From Devosia sp. (GTDB lineage: Bacteria > Pseudomonadota > Alphaproteobacteria > Rhizobiales > Devosiaceae), in assembly GCF_028290625.1 (NCBI RefSeq), contig NZ_JAQGJM010000021.1, positions 64,253-128,252 of the forward strand: a DNA stretch of 64,000 nucleotides, in the 5' to 3' direction. Below are positions 1 through 8,632 of the stretch, one piece after another. The position numbers and the translations under genes were made by a program. The notes beneath the pieces are model-generated. The model worked only from the letters and a program-made list of their open reading frames with translations. It was not told the origin of the DNA and did not search any database. Positions within the stretch are counted from its first letter, which is position 1, and each line of letters starts with the position of its first letter.

Positions 1-1
1 G

Positions 2-334
2 TCGGGCGCGGATTGCGAACAAGTCACCGACCGCTGTGAGGTCGGCCTGTCCTCGGCAGGACAAGCCGACCTGTTTACCCGCAACGATCCCAAACGCCCG
101 CCATTGGCGGACGGGTTCTACTACGCTCATTTCCAATCGCCGCTGATGGGCGAGTTCCGCGTCAGCGGGGCCTCGCAGTGCCTGAAGAACCCTTCGCGCC
201 CCGAGCCGGCGGAATCGCTTTCGCCGTCATCGTCGTCAGGCGACCTGCCGACCAATAACGGGCAAACCGGCGGAACCACGACCGGTGGGACCACCACCGG
301 AAACGGCCAACCCTGTACTGGCCGCCGGTGCTAG
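2..334 (+). CDS. C-terminal part of a hypothetical, probably extracytoplasmic protein (5' truncated)
   Basis: The frame is open from the left edge to a TAG stop, so the true start lies outside the window. The visible 110 residues contain four cysteines (two in the first 12 codons, one mid-way, two near the end of the tail region), which suggests disulfides and an exported protein. The last 30 residues are low complexity, made of Ser then Gly/Thr repeats (GGTTTGGTTTG). I do not recognise the family. An internal TTG at 104 could serve as a start, but the preceding codons read as ordinary coding sequence. The stop is adjacent to the stop of the convergent DUF1993 gene. Confidence 0.6.
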   Translation, partial: SGADCEQVTDRCEVGLSSAGQADLFTRNDPKRPPLADGFYYAHFQSPLMGEFRVSGASQCLKNPSRPEPAESLSPSSSSGDLPTNNGQTGGTTTGGTTTGNGQPCTGRRC

Positions 335-831
335 CCGATATAGTCTGACTTGCCGATCGGAACGCCGTTGTGGCGCAGAATGGCGTAGGCCATCGTCACG
401 TGAAAATGGAAGTTCTCCAGCGCGCGGTGGAGCAGATAGGCCTGACCGAGTTCGACATATTCCCCGGCGCGGTTCTTCAGGGTGATCGGCTTGTCCTCGG
501 AGCCATCGATTTCTGCCGCTGTCGTCGTTGCGCAAATTTCTAGCGCCTTGCGGACGCGCGCACGCAACTCATCGAAAGTGGTTTCATTGTCCTCCCAGGA
601 TGGAACAGGCTTGCCGGCCAGACGGGTCAGGCTGCCCTTCACGTGGTCGGTGGCGATCATGATCTGGGCCTTGAACGGCAGCATGTCGGGCGCCAGCCGG
701 TCGTTGACCAGCACGGCCAGGTCGATTTTGCGTTCAGCCGCATAGGCTTCGGCCTTGTCGAGCCAGGTCAGCAGATTGGTGAGCATGCGTGTATAGACGG
801 GCACGGACGCGCCATACATGGAAATAGTCAT
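331..831 (-). CDS. DUF1993 family protein
   Basis: A 166-residue protein starting at the ATG at 831 (N-terminus MTISMYGASVPVY). The frame stays open to 948, but the extra 39 codons are rich in Arg/Cys and would overlap the divergent channel gene, so I prefer the internal start. The family is a helical-bundle cytoplasmic protein of about 165-170 residues, related in fold to DinB-type bundles, with no known reaction. The C-terminal half holds the conserved-looking segment ending in FHFHVTMAYAILRHNGVPIGKSDYIG-like residues near the stop. It is convergent with the truncated gene at its left and divergent from the channel gene. Confidence 0.75.
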   Translation of the reverse strand: MTISMYGASVPVYTRMLTNLLTWLDKAEAYAAERKIDLAVLVNDRLAPDMLPFKAQIMIATDHVKGSLTRLAGKPVPSWEDNETTFDELRARVRKALEICATTTAAEIDGSEDKPITLKNRAGEYVELGQAYLLHRALENFHFHVTMAYAILRHNGVPIGKSDYIG

Positions 832-940
832 TGGAAAGATGCCTTGATTGTGGTGAGCCGAACGGCGAGCATGTTGTGCGCCGGAACAGTCAGGCAAGCA
901 AGCCGTTGAGCGCGCGCGCATAGGGAGTTTCCGGGCCGCG

Positions 941-1747
941 ATGGTCAATAAAACTGAACAGGGCCAGCCCCAGGCCGGCCGCTTCGCCCGCCTCCGCTCA
1001 ACCCTGCGCCTGCTCTATCACAGCCAGTCTCCCAAGGCGCAGCGCTTCCAGTTTACCGTACTGATCGTCGATCTGGCGATCATCGCCTTTTTCGTGGTCA
1101 CGCCATTGCTGCGCGACAATCCCGCCTTCCTGTGGATCGACTATTCGATCGCCGGATTGCTGCTCCTCGATTTGGCAGCTCGCGTGCTGGCCTCGACTGA
1201 TATCCTGCGCTGGCTGCGGCAGTTGCCTGTCATCGTTGATATTTTCATCCTGCTCACGCTGCTGGCGCCGACCTTGTTCTTCAACCTCGGGTTCCTGCGC
1301 ATCCTGCGGCTGTGGACGCTGTCACGCAGTTCCAATATCTGGCGCCCGCTCAAGAAGCGCGGCTTGGGCGGCTACCAGGACACCATCCAGGCCGTCATCA
1401 ATCTGCTGGTCTTCCTGTTCGTCGTCACCGGCTTCGTCTACACCGCCTTTGCCAATCGCGCCGACGGCATCGCCGGCTATATCGACGCGCTCTATTTCAC
1501 CGTGGCCACCGTCACCACGACCGGGTTCGGCGACATCACCCTGCCCGGCACTTGGGGCAAACTGGCGTCGATCGTCATCATGATCATCGGCATTTCGCTA
1601 TTCGTCCGGCTGGCGCAGTCGATCTTCCGGCCCAACAAGGTGCAATTCCCCTGCCCGCAATGCGGGCTGCAAAAGCACGATCCCGATGCTGTGCATTGCA
1701 AGGCTTGCGGCCATATTCTCAATATTCCCGACCAGGGACACGATTGA
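941..1747 (+). CDS. Voltage-gated-like K+ channel with C-terminal zinc ribbon
   Basis: A 268-residue membrane protein. Hydrophobic segments lie near residues 38-56, 68-83, 96-118, 150-170 and 205-225. A pore loop carries the selectivity filter TTTGFGD at residues 192-198, which is diagnostic of tetrameric potassium channels (GYG/GFG signature). An Arg-containing segment (RILRLWTLSR, about 120-129) sits where an S4 helix would be. After the last helix, CPQC at 238-241 and CKAC at 253-256 form a CxxC...CxxC zinc ribbon in the cytoplasm. It is likely an inner-membrane K+ channel. The ligand or signal read by the ribbon is unknown. Confidence 0.85.
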   Translation: MVNKTEQGQPQAGRFARLRSTLRLLYHSQSPKAQRFQFTVLIVDLAIIAFFVVTPLLRDNPAFLWIDYSIAGLLLLDLAARVLASTDILRWLRQLPVIVDIFILLTLLAPTLFFNLGFLRILRLWTLSRSSNIWRPLKKRGLGGYQDTIQAVINLLVFLFVVTGFVYTAFANRADGIAGYIDALYFTVATVTTTGFGDITLPGTWGKLASIVIMIIGISLFVRLAQSIFRPNKVQFPCPQCGLQKHDPDAVHCKACGHILNIPDQGHD

Positions 1748-1750
1748 GCC

Positions 1751-2509
1751 TCAGATTGGCAGCTCCGGCTCATCGGCGGCGATGGTGATGCCATCGCCCT
1801 CCAGCGCATCGCGGATGTCGCGCGCTAGGTCGACCGCGCCGGGCGTATCGCCGTGCAGGCAAATCGAGCGGGCGGTGGACTTGAATACCGAACCATCCGT
1901 CGCAACGATCTCGCCCTCCTTGGCGAGCCGCAGGCAGCGTTCGATCATCATCTCGGTGTCATGCAGCACCGCGCCAGGCTGGCCGCGCGGCACCAGCAGA
2001 CCCTCGGGCGTATAGGCGCGGTCGGCATAGGCCTCGCGGATCAGTGGCATGCCGACGGCCTTGGCGGCGCGTACCTGCTGGCTATTATCGAGCGCCAGTA
2101 CCGCGACATGCGGGTCCATCGCCTGGATAGTGGCGAAGATGCCGACGGCGAAGGCCAGTTCTTCCGCCGTCTGATTGGCCAGCGCACCATGCAGTTTCAC
2201 ATAGGCCAGCGGCACGCCCACTTCGTCGGCGATAAAGCGCACGAGGAACAGTTGCGAGCGGATTTGACCGAGCAGTTGATCCAGCGGCATGACCACGCGA
2301 AAGCGCCCGAAGCGCTTGGGATCGGCATAGCCGGGATGCGCGCCGGCCCGCACGCCGCGCGCCTTGCATACCCGCAGGATGTGCCGGATAGTCGGAGCAT
2401 CGCCGGCATGACCGCCGCAGGCGATCGAGGCGCTGGAGACGATCTGCAGCAGATCATCATCCGTGCCCATGCCTTCGCCCAGGTCGGCGTTCAAATCGAT
2501 CGATGTCAT
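1751..2509 (-). CDS. pxpA: 5-oxoprolinase subunit A (LamB/YcsF family)
   Basis: A 252-residue protein with the family N-terminal motif DLNADLGEG (residues 5-13) followed by SIACGGHAGD. PxpA acts with PxpB and PxpC in ATP-dependent opening of 5-oxoproline (pyroglutamate) to glutamate in the cytoplasm. It is the last gene of a three-gene operon, and its start overlaps the pxpC stop by 4 bp. Length matches the family (about 250). The stop lies 4 bp from the stop of the convergent channel gene. Confidence 0.93.
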   Translation of the reverse strand: MTSIDLNADLGEGMGTDDDLLQIVSSASIACGGHAGDAPTIRHILRVCKARGVRAGAHPGYADPKRFGRFRVVMPLDQLLGQIRSQLFLVRFIADEVGVPLAYVKLHGALANQTAEELAFAVGIFATIQAMDPHVAVLALDNSQQVRAAKAVGMPLIREAYADRAYTPEGLLVPRGQPGAVLHDTEMMIERCLRLAKEGEIVATDGSVFKSTARSICLHGDTPGAVDLARDIRDALEGDGITIAADEPELPI

Positions 2510-3399
2510 GGCTGGCCCCGCAACAAGTGATGCGCATGGTCCACGCTCACGCTGGCAAATGCAACTGCGCTTCCCGGTCGCATCTGCGCGAACCGGTCCA
2601 GGTCGGCGGTGATGATGGTGGCGATGCGCGGATAGCCGCCGGTGGGCTGGTGATCGCGCATCAGCACGATCGGCGTGCCGTCGCCGAGTATCTGGATATC
2701 ACCGGGCAGGACGGCATCGGACACCAGGGACAGGATCGTGCTGCTCGCGAACACACCGGCTGGGTCCTCGAGGCGGACGCCCATGCGATCCAGCCGCGAA
2801 GAAATCTTGAACGGCGTCGAGACGAAGCGGTCCCGCACTGTCGGGAACAGATCGGCATGAAGTCCCCAGACGACGCGGATGGGTCCTTCGACAATGCCAG
2901 CCGGTGCCGGAGACAGCTCGGGCGCGAATCCATCGATCAGGCGGAGCCGGTCGCCGGCTGCGAGCACCCTGCCCTCCAGCCCGCCAAGCCGGGCGCGACT
3001 ATTGGTGGCGATGCTGCCCATGATCGCCGGCACGTCGATCCGGCCATCAAACCGCAGATAGCCATAATTGCCGCTTGGCCCCGGACTGACCGAGATGGTG
3101 TCGCCGGATTTCAGTGCCAGTTTCCCGGGCCATTCGAACAGGCTGCCGTTATGCCGCACGGTGAAGGCACCTCCCGCAAAGCCCAGCACGCATGGACCGG
3201 TTTCGACGCGGAAATCCAGACCGGCCGTAGTGATCTCGATGGTGCCCGGCGGTGCCATGGCAAGGCGGCCCGCTAGGTCATAGGCGGCCCGATCCATCGG
3301 CCCCGAGGCGCTGATGCCATGGGCCAGCATGCCGAAGCGCCCAGCGTCCTGGATCGTCGTCAGCGGCCCGGCGCGGGTGATGAGCAGGCTGCCGCTCAT
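2506..3399 (-). CDS. pxpC: 5-oxoprolinase subunit C (biotin-dependent carboxyltransferase-like)
   Basis: A 297-residue protein of the KipA/PxpC family. The N-terminus reads LLITRAGPLTTIQDAGRFG, the typical family opening, and HGISASGPMD follows. It is the middle gene of pxpB-pxpC-pxpA, with 4-bp overlaps at both ends, so the three products are probably made in fixed ratio by translational coupling. The name carboxyltransferase comes from domain similarity to urea amidolyase and pyruvate carboxylase parts. The pathway role is 5-oxoproline salvage. Confidence 0.93.
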   Translation of the reverse strand: MSGSLLITRAGPLTTIQDAGRFGMLAHGISASGPMDRAAYDLAGRLAMAPPGTIEITTAGLDFRVETGPCVLGFAGGAFTVRHNGSLFEWPGKLALKSGDTISVSPGPSGNYGYLRFDGRIDVPAIMGSIATNSRARLGGLEGRVLAAGDRLRLIDGFAPELSPAPAGIVEGPIRVVWGLHADLFPTVRDRFVSTPFKISSRLDRMGVRLEDPAGVFASSTILSLVSDAVLPGDIQILGDGTPIVLMRDHQPTGGYPRIATIITADLDRFAQMRPGSAVAFASVSVDHAHHLLRGQP

Positions 3400-4076
3400 G
3401 GTGCCGGCTCAAAACTTATCGCGTCACCAGCCCGCATCCGGGTCGGCGGTGTCGCTTGGGGGTCGAAATTGCGGAATGTCGTGGTGCCGATGACGTGCCA
3501 GCCGGTGGGAATCGCCGTGGCGGCGATGGCGGTCTGTCCGGCCGCAAACAACACGCTGCCCGCCGGCACGGATGCCCGCACTTCGGCCCGTCGGGGCAAT
3601 TGCAATTCAGGCGGATGGAATCCGCAATAGACGAAGCCTGGCGCAAAGCCGGTCGCGAGGACACGCAACGCCGAGGCATTGTGCGCGGTGACGAAAGCCT
3701 CCGGCGTCAACCGCAGCGAGCTTGCCACCGCGTCGAGGTCCGGCCCGGCCTCCCCCCCAAACGTGACGGCAATGGCGTGATGCGCGGCAGGCGGCAGGGC
3801 CGCATCGTCGCGCGCATAGAGCCGCAACCGCACTTCGCCACTCAATTGCGCCAACTGCACGCTACGCGGGTCGTAGCGCAGCAGAACCGACACCAGATTG
3901 GGAACGCTCTCCACGACCCCCGCCAGAGGCACATCGGCCAAACTTCTCGCGAAGGCAATGGCCGCACTATTGGCCGCCTCGGACAGCGTATCGCCGAACC
4001 GCACCAGCAAGGCACCATCGCCCAGCGGCATGATCGTGGGCTGCACAAGAGTATTCGCGTCGCTGGCCATGATCAT
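3396..4076 (-). CDS. pxpB: 5-oxoprolinase subunit B (KipI family)
   Basis: First gene of the pxpBCA operon. The family core starts at MPLGDGALLVRFGD and includes the C-terminal block GFAPGFVYCGFHPPELQLPR, with the Gly/Phe-rich cyclophilin-like signature seen in KipI/PxpB. The start is uncertain. The frame is open to a GTG at 4118, ATG codons occur at 4076 and 4070, and a further ATG at 4031 gives the minimal core. None has a clear Shine-Dalgarno, and I use 4076 (226 residues). Family length is about 220-240. Confidence 0.88.
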   Translation of the reverse strand: MIMASDANTLVQPTIMPLGDGALLVRFGDTLSEAANSAAIAFARSLADVPLAGVVESVPNLVSVLLRYDPRSVQLAQLSGEVRLRLYARDDAALPPAAHHAIAVTFGGEAGPDLDAVASSLRLTPEAFVTAHNASALRVLATGFAPGFVYCGFHPPELQLPRRAEVRASVPAGSVLFAAGQTAIAATAIPTGWHVIGTTTFRNFDPQATPPTRMRAGDAISFEPAP

Positions 4077-4218
4077 CGGACTGTTCTGCTGGGCATCTCC
4101 GGGGCGCTGCAAAAGCACAGCGACACAAGCTGCACGGCGATCACCGTGTCCTCGATTTCCACCCCGGCTGCGGACCTATTGCCACCGCAGCCGTCGGTTC
4201 GCGACGCGTCGACCCGGC

Positions 4219-4392
4219 CTAGTTGGGGTCTTTGCCATCCTGTTCGACGACGGCGTCGAACAACTGCCTGGCCTGCCCTGCGCCGATCGCCTCGATGGCG
4301 ACTGCGGCAATGGCAGCGAACAGTTCTGCAATTTCCTGGGGATCGGTGATTTCTGCGTCGTCATCGGCGTCGGCGTTAATCAGAGTGAACAA
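4219..4392 (-). CDS. Small acidic hypothetical protein (57 aa, TTG start)
   Basis: The open frame extends to 4557, but the upstream part reads like non-coding sequence. A TTG at 4392 is preceded at the right distance by a perfect AGGAGG (reading GGAGGCGCAAC then TTG), which decides the start. The product is 57 residues: an acidic N-terminus (DADDDAEITD) then an Ala/Ile-rich amphipathic helix and a charged tail. I do not recognise a family. It lies upstream of pxpB on the same strand but 140 bp away, so operon membership is unclear. Confidence 0.55.
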   Translation of the reverse strand: MFTLINADADDDAEITDPQEIAELFAAIAAVAIEAIGAGQARQLFDAVVEQDGKDPN

Positions 4393-4570
4393 GTTGCGCC
4401 TCCTAACTGCCTTGGAGACCGTTTCGAAATTCGCTCTGGCAGATGCCGACAGAGTAGAATTCCCAAGCAGGCTCCTACACCCACAGTGTGCTGCGATTCT
4501 TGTTACAGAACAAATAATGGAATGATTGGTTCGCATAAAGTGACCCGATTGCGTCACAGGTCAGTAGGGC

Positions 4571-4819
4571 TTACTCTTCGCCCGCGTCCTCATCCCCGTA
4601 CATCTTGTCCAGATAGGCCTCGACATCGTCCAGCGTCGCGGTGAACGGTAGCGGGTTATCGCCGAAAATCACCTTGAAGCTTTCGTCCTCGCGGATGGCG
4701 TGGCCGCCCTTGCCCATTTTGGCCGTCAGCTTTTCAGCCGTCAGGATAGTCAGCCCATGCCGTCCCGCGATTCGGCGCATGCGGCGCATTCTGGAAACGT
4801 CGAAATCGCGTCTGCTCAC
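4571..4819 (-). CDS. Small hypothetical protein (82 aa)
   Basis: The frame is open to 4900. I take the GTG at 4819 as the start, because an AGGA lies about 9 bases upstream and the residues before it are Pro/Cys-rich and atypical. An ATG at 4789 (residue 38 of the long frame) is the alternative. The N-terminus is strongly basic (SRRDFDVSRMRRMRRIAGRHG), followed by an acidic C-terminus ending DEDAGEE. No catalytic motif is visible. The basic patch could bind nucleic acid, but that is only a guess from composition. Confidence 0.5.
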   Translation of the reverse strand: MSRRDFDVSRMRRMRRIAGRHGLTILTAEKLTAKMGKGGHAIREDESFKVIFGDNPLPFTATLDDVEAYLDKMYGDEDAGEE

Positions 4820-4926
4820 GGGCAAGGTCCTGGGGCAAGGGAATGGCAGGCACGGATTAACAACCAAATCGGTTGGCTTCAAGGCCGGAGGAGCGGGCAT
4901 CCCGCTCCAGCCCCCCGATCGGTCGA

Positions 4927-5427
4927 TTAGTTCATTGCGACGCCGTTGATCAGTAGCGCACTGGCCTCGAGGGTCACGGAAACGCTGGGCACTGCCGTGA
5001 CGGAATTGGTGGCGGAGACCGAGCCCACATGCGCATCGGTAACTTCGTACACCAGCTCGCTCGGCTTACCGTCCGGATTGGTCACGCTGGTGGTAACTTT
5101 GACATTGCGAAGCTCCTTGGTGTCGCCGCCCGTCTGCGCGGCCCACTGCAGCAATTCGGCATCGACGGGCGTAATCGTGGTCAGCGACACTGAAAGGCTA
5201 GTGGACGCAGGCACGTCGTCATAGGCCGGGTTTGACGACAGATAAACAGCCACGTCATTGACCTGATACTGCGTCTCGGCGCCATCGGCCGTGGTCAGCA
5301 CCAGCGTGGAGGGGGCAATCGCTTCGGCCGCGGTATCCTGCGCCACAGCGGCGACAGGCGCTGCCAGTACCAGGCATGCGGCGAAAAAGGCATTGCGCTG
5401 CTTGTCGGAAAGAATGCGGCTGATCAT
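4927..5427 (-). CDS. Hypothetical secreted protein (166 aa)
   Basis: The start is the ATG at 5427 with GGGAG upstream. A signal peptide follows (RILSDKQRNAFFAACLVLAAPVAAVA, cut about residue 28). The frame is open up to 5643, but that extension is the antisense of the tRNA-Ser gene and is not coding. The mature part is Thr/Ser/Val-rich and looks like all-beta structure, with a central LLQWAAQTGGD segment. It superficially resembles secreted Hcp-like or beta-sandwich proteins, but no type VI genes are nearby and I do not assign a function. Confidence 0.7.
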   Translation of the reverse strand: MISRILSDKQRNAFFAACLVLAAPVAAVAQDTAAEAIAPSTLVLTTADGAETQYQVNDVAVYLSSNPAYDDVPASTSLSVSLTTITPVDAELLQWAAQTGGDTKELRNVKVTTSVTNPDGKPSELVYEVTDAHVGSVSATNSVTAVPSVSVTLEASALLINGVAMN

Positions 5428-5544
5428 GGTCGTTTTGCTCCCTAAGTGCCGGCTGACATGGGTCTTTGGGCCGATAGGAGTCAAGCCACTTCCCTTGTGC
5501 GGCCTCTGGACAGGTTTGGGACAACTGGCTAAACGAAGCGCGCT

Positions 5545-5634
5545 GGGCAGGTGGCAGAGCGGTTGATTGCTCCGGTCTTGAAAACCGGCGAACGTGAAAG
5601 CGTTCCGGGGGTTCGAATCCCTCCCTGCCCGCCA
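5545..5634 (+). tRNA. tRNA-Ser (anticodon UGA)
   Basis: A 90-nt type II tRNA with a 7-bp acceptor stem GGGCAGG/CCTGCCC, G discriminator, encoded CCA, D-loop GGCAGAGCGGTTGA, anticodon loop CTTGAAA with anticodon TGA, a long variable arm, and T-loop GGTTCGAATCC. The long variable arm confirms the serine identity. Confidence 0.97.
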
Positions 5635-5664
5635 GCATTCCATATAGACCGCGCGCAGCCGCCG

Positions 5665-6636
5665 CTACGGAAGCAGCAGAATCGACCCCGTGGTGCCGCG
5701 CGAGGACAGCGCCTCATGGGCCTTGGCCGCATCGACCAGCGGGAATGTCTGGCTAATCGACACCTTGATGTCCTGCCGAGCGATTGCGTCGAACAGCGCC
5801 CCTGCCCCTTCGAGCAAGTCCTCGCGACGCGACACATAGTGCGCTGTGGTCGGTCGGGTCAGATAGAGCGAACCCTTTCGCGACAGTACAGTCACGTCGG
5901 GAATGGAGACCACCCCGGACGCATTGCCGAAGCTGACCATCAGGCCGCGCGGACGCAGGCAATCCAGCGATTTTTCGAAGGTGGCCTTGCCGACGCCGTC
6001 ATAGACCACATCGACGCCCTTGCCGCCGGTGAGTTCACGCACCCGGACGGCGAAGTCCTCGGTGTTATAGTTGATCACGGCATCGCAGCCATTCTGCTCG
6101 GCGAGTGCCGCTTTCTCGGCACTCCCCACGGTAGCGATGACCCGTGCGCCGAGCGCCTTGGCCCATCGCGTAGCGATCTGGCCGACTCCGCCGGCAGCGG
6201 CATGCCAGAGGATAGTTTCGCCGGGCTGCACGGCCCAGGTCTTGAACAGCAGGTAATACGCCGTCATGCCCTTCAGCATCACCGCTGCCGCGGTCTGTTC
6301 GCTCACGCCCTCGGGTATGGCGACGACCCGCTCGGCAATCAGCAGGCGCTCCTGCGCGTAAGCACCGACTTGGCCTTGATAGGCCACCCGATCGCCCGGT
6401 TTGAATATGCTCACGCCAGCGCCGACGGCGGTGACGATGCCCGCGCCCTCATTGCCCGCCACGAAGGGCATCTGCACTGGATAGAGGCCCGAGCGCTGGT
6501 AGGTATCGATGAAATTGACGCCGATCGCGGTCTGACGAACTGCGATCTGGCCGTCGCCGGGAGCGGCCAGCGGCCACTCCTCCCACTGCATGGCTTCTGG
6601 ACCGCCCGGCTGGCGGACGACCAGGGCTCGGTTCAT
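5665..6636 (-). CDS. qor: NADPH:quinone oxidoreductase, zeta-crystallin type
   Basis: A 323-residue zinc-independent medium-chain dehydrogenase/reductase. It has the family motif GVNFIDTYQRSGLYP near residues 38-53 and the nucleotide-binding loop AAAGGVGQIATRWAKALG near the middle, with the zinc-ligand cysteines of alcohol dehydrogenases absent. It reduces quinones with NADPH in the cytoplasm. The start overlaps the terC stop by 4 bp (ATGA), so it is the second gene of a terC-qor operon. Confidence 0.9.
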   Translation of the reverse strand: MNRALVVRQPGGPEAMQWEEWPLAAPGDGQIAVRQTAIGVNFIDTYQRSGLYPVQMPFVAGNEGAGIVTAVGAGVSIFKPGDRVAYQGQVGAYAQERLLIAERVVAIPEGVSEQTAAAVMLKGMTAYYLLFKTWAVQPGETILWHAAAGGVGQIATRWAKALGARVIATVGSAEKAALAEQNGCDAVINYNTEDFAVRVRELTGGKGVDVVYDGVGKATFEKSLDCLRPRGLMVSFGNASGVVSIPDVTVLSRKGSLYLTRPTTAHYVSRREDLLEGAGALFDAIARQDIKVSISQTFPLVDAAKAHEALSSRGTTGSILLLP

Positions 6637-7511
6637 GGCTTGGGCGTCCGCGGCTTGCGGGGCGCCGATTTGGGTCGCGACTGCGCGCGCGTGGCCGGGG
6701 TGGCCTTGGGCTTCGGCTTCACCGCCGCTTCGATCTCACGCGTGGTCACATGGCTGCCTGGCACCGTCGACGCTGCAGCGAGCCGCTGCGGATTGGCACG
6801 GGCCTTGCGCTGCTTGGCGATGATGTTGAAGGCTTCGACGATCACCGAGAACGCCATGGCCGAGTAGATATAGCCCTTGGGGATATGGAAGCCGAGGCCA
6901 TCAGCCACCAGCGACACGCCGATCAGCAACAGGAACGCCAGCGCCAGCATCTTGGTGGTCGGGTGGTCGGCAACGAACTTGGCCACCGGGCCGGAGGCGA
7001 CGAACATCACGCCGACGGCGACGATCACTGCCGCGATCATCACTTCGACGCGGTCGGCCATGCCGACGGCGGTGACGATCGAGTCAATGGAGAACACCAT
7101 GTCGATGATGATGATCTGGCCGATGATGGCGGCGAAAACGGCGCCGGCCTTCTGGGCCATTTCGCTTTCATGCGGCTCTTCGATTTCCGCATGCATTTCG
7201 TGGGTCGCCTTGTAGACGAGGAAGGCGCCACCGGCGATCAGGATCAAATCCTTCCACGACAGGTCGAGCCCAAATGCGGAAATGGCGGGCTGGGTCAGGC
7301 TGATGATCCAGGAAATGACCAGCAGCAGCGCAATGCGGAAAATCAGCGCGAGCGCCAGGCCCAGCCGGCGGGCTCGGTCGGCCTGCTCCTTGGGCAGGCG
7401 CGACACCAGCACGGAGATGAAGACAATGTTGTCGATGCCGAGAACGATTTCCATCACAGTCAGCGTTGCAAAGGCGATCCACGTGTTCGGATCGGCCAAA
7501 AGTTCAAACAT
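6633..7511 (-). CDS. TerC family integral membrane protein
   Basis: The start is the ATG at 7511 with a GGAG 7 bases upstream, giving 292 residues; the frame is open 17 codons further without ribosome-site support. About seven membrane helices are visible. Acidic membrane residues typical of TerC occur in LGIDNIVFISVL (about 27-38) and FSIDSIVTAVGMAD. TerC proteins are linked to metal (Mn) export and tellurite resistance, often serving secreted metalloproteins. The C-terminal 60 residues are Lys/Pro/Ala-rich and cytoplasmic. No yybP-ykoY riboswitch is seen upstream. Confidence 0.88.
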   Translation of the reverse strand: MFELLADPNTWIAFATLTVMEIVLGIDNIVFISVLVSRLPKEQADRARRLGLALALIFRIALLLVISWIISLTQPAISAFGLDLSWKDLILIAGGAFLVYKATHEMHAEIEEPHESEMAQKAGAVFAAIIGQIIIIDMVFSIDSIVTAVGMADRVEVMIAAVIVAVGVMFVASGPVAKFVADHPTTKMLALAFLLLIGVSLVADGLGFHIPKGYIYSAMAFSVIVEAFNIIAKQRKARANPQRLAAASTVPGSHVTTREIEAAVKPKPKATPATRAQSRPKSAPRKPRTPKP

Positions 7512-7709
7512 TGTCGGGCTCCATGGGTGAGTCAGGCGATGGCTATATCTAGGGTGTGTCATCCATACAAGAAAGCCGGGGAAGCGCTGTTTTTCGCATA
7601 GCGTTCCTTTGTCGCGGGTTCGGGCAGCATAAACCGGTCGCGCGTTTGCTGGTTTGGGCGCTTATCGGATGCTAGACTTTGCCCAATTCGCCCGCATTCT
7701 GAGGACCTT

Positions 7710-8162
7710 ATGGAATCGTTTTCGCCGCTTTCCGCCGCCATCGGCGGCTCGCTGATCGGCCTCGCCGCTGCCGTGTTGTGGCTGGGCAATGGTCGTATCG
7801 CGGGCATTTCGGGCATTTTCGGCCAATTGCTGCCGCCGGCGCAGACCGTGATCTGGCGGCTGGTATTTCTTGTCGTGCTTGTCGCCGCGACCTTTGTGGC
7901 GGCAAAACTGCTGCCCGGTCTCGGCGTGGGCGGAAACGTTCCAGCCAAACTCGTTGATGCGCCTCCGGCCTGGGGCGTTCCGAGCCCGATCTGGTTGGCA
8001 ATCGCCGGCCTCTTGGTCGGCGTCGGCACCAAGATCGGCAATGGCTGCACCTCCGGCCACGGCGTTTGCGGGCTGGCGCGGCTTTCGCTGCGTTCGTTGG
8101 TGGCGGTGTTGGTATTCTTCGGCGTCGCCATCGTCACCGTAACAGTGACGGGAATTGTTTGA
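7710..8162 (+). CDS. YeeE/YedE family permease, N-terminal half
   Basis: A 150-residue membrane protein with GAGG ribosome site before the ATG at 7710. Two family blocks show: ARLSALLWLGNGRIAGISG-like residues near 22-38 and the cysteine motif GTKIGNGCTSGHGVCGLARLS near 112-132. YeeE/YedE proteins carry sulfur species, such as thiosulfate, through the inner membrane, using conserved cysteines. This is the first of two half-size subunits; its TGA overlaps the ATG of the second half by one base (TGATG). Confidence 0.88.
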   Translation: MESFSPLSAAIGGSLIGLAAAVLWLGNGRIAGISGIFGQLLPPAQTVIWRLVFLVVLVAATFVAAKLLPGLGVGGNVPAKLVDAPPAWGVPSPIWLAIAGLLVGVGTKIGNGCTSGHGVCGLARLSLRSLVAVLVFFGVAIVTVTVTGIV

Positions 8163-8632
8163 TGGTCGTGCTGAAGCTGCCCTATCTCGCCACTGCCGCC
8201 GTTAGTGGCGCGCTGTTTGGCGCCGGCCTTTACGTGTCGCAGATGGTCGATCCTCTCAAGGTCCTGCGGTTCCTCGATTTCACCGCCATTCCGAGTGGCG
8301 GCTGGGACCCGAGCCTGGCCTTCGTCATCGTGCCGGCCATTGTCGTCATGTTCATCGCCGTCCGGATCGGCAAGGGTCGCGCGACGCCGCTGTTCGATAC
8401 CGCCTTCCATGAGCCGGAATACAAGCGCATCGACGGCCGCCTCGTTGGTGGCGCGGCGCTGTTCGGGATCGGCTGGGGCATGTCGGGCATCTGCCCGGGC
8501 CCGGCGATCTCGCTGATCGCCTTCCTGCCTGAAAATCTCTGGATTTTCCTCGTCGCGCTGTTCGTCGGCTCCTATGCCGGTAGCGCCATTGTCCCGAGCG
8601 GCCACGCCCGGCGTCTGGCTGATGCGCGATGA
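8162..8632 (+). CDS. YeeE/YedE-type permease, C-terminal half (DUF6691)
   Basis: A 156-residue membrane protein; the real start is the ATG at 8162, overlapping the previous stop. It has the second-half motif GIGWGMSGICPGPAISLIA (about 104-122), with the single conserved Cys of this half. Together with the upstream gene it makes a complete two-subunit sulfur-compound channel. Its stop overlaps the start of the next gene, a flavoprotein hydroxylase, in ATGATG, so all three are probably coupled. Confidence 0.88.
   Translation: MVVLKLPYLATAAVSGALFGAGLYVSQMVDPLKVLRFLDFTAIPSGGWDPSLAFVIVPAIVVMFIAVRIGKGRATPLFDTAFHEPEYKRIDGRLVGGAALFGIGWGMSGICPGPAISLIAFLPENLWIFLVALFVGSYAGSAIVPSGHARRLADAR

Noticed and set aside
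5428..5643. N-terminal extension of the secreted protein reading GRDSNPRN
   Set aside because: This is the antisense translation of the tRNA-Ser gene, a common artefact; the real start has a signal peptide and a ribosome site at 5427.
5551..6867. 438-codon frame running from the tRNA-Ser across qor
   Set aside because: It starts inside a tRNA gene and is antisense to qor; no family features.
7512..7562. yybP-ykoY manganese riboswitch before terC
   Set aside because: The 51-bp leader shows none of the conserved paired elements and is too short.
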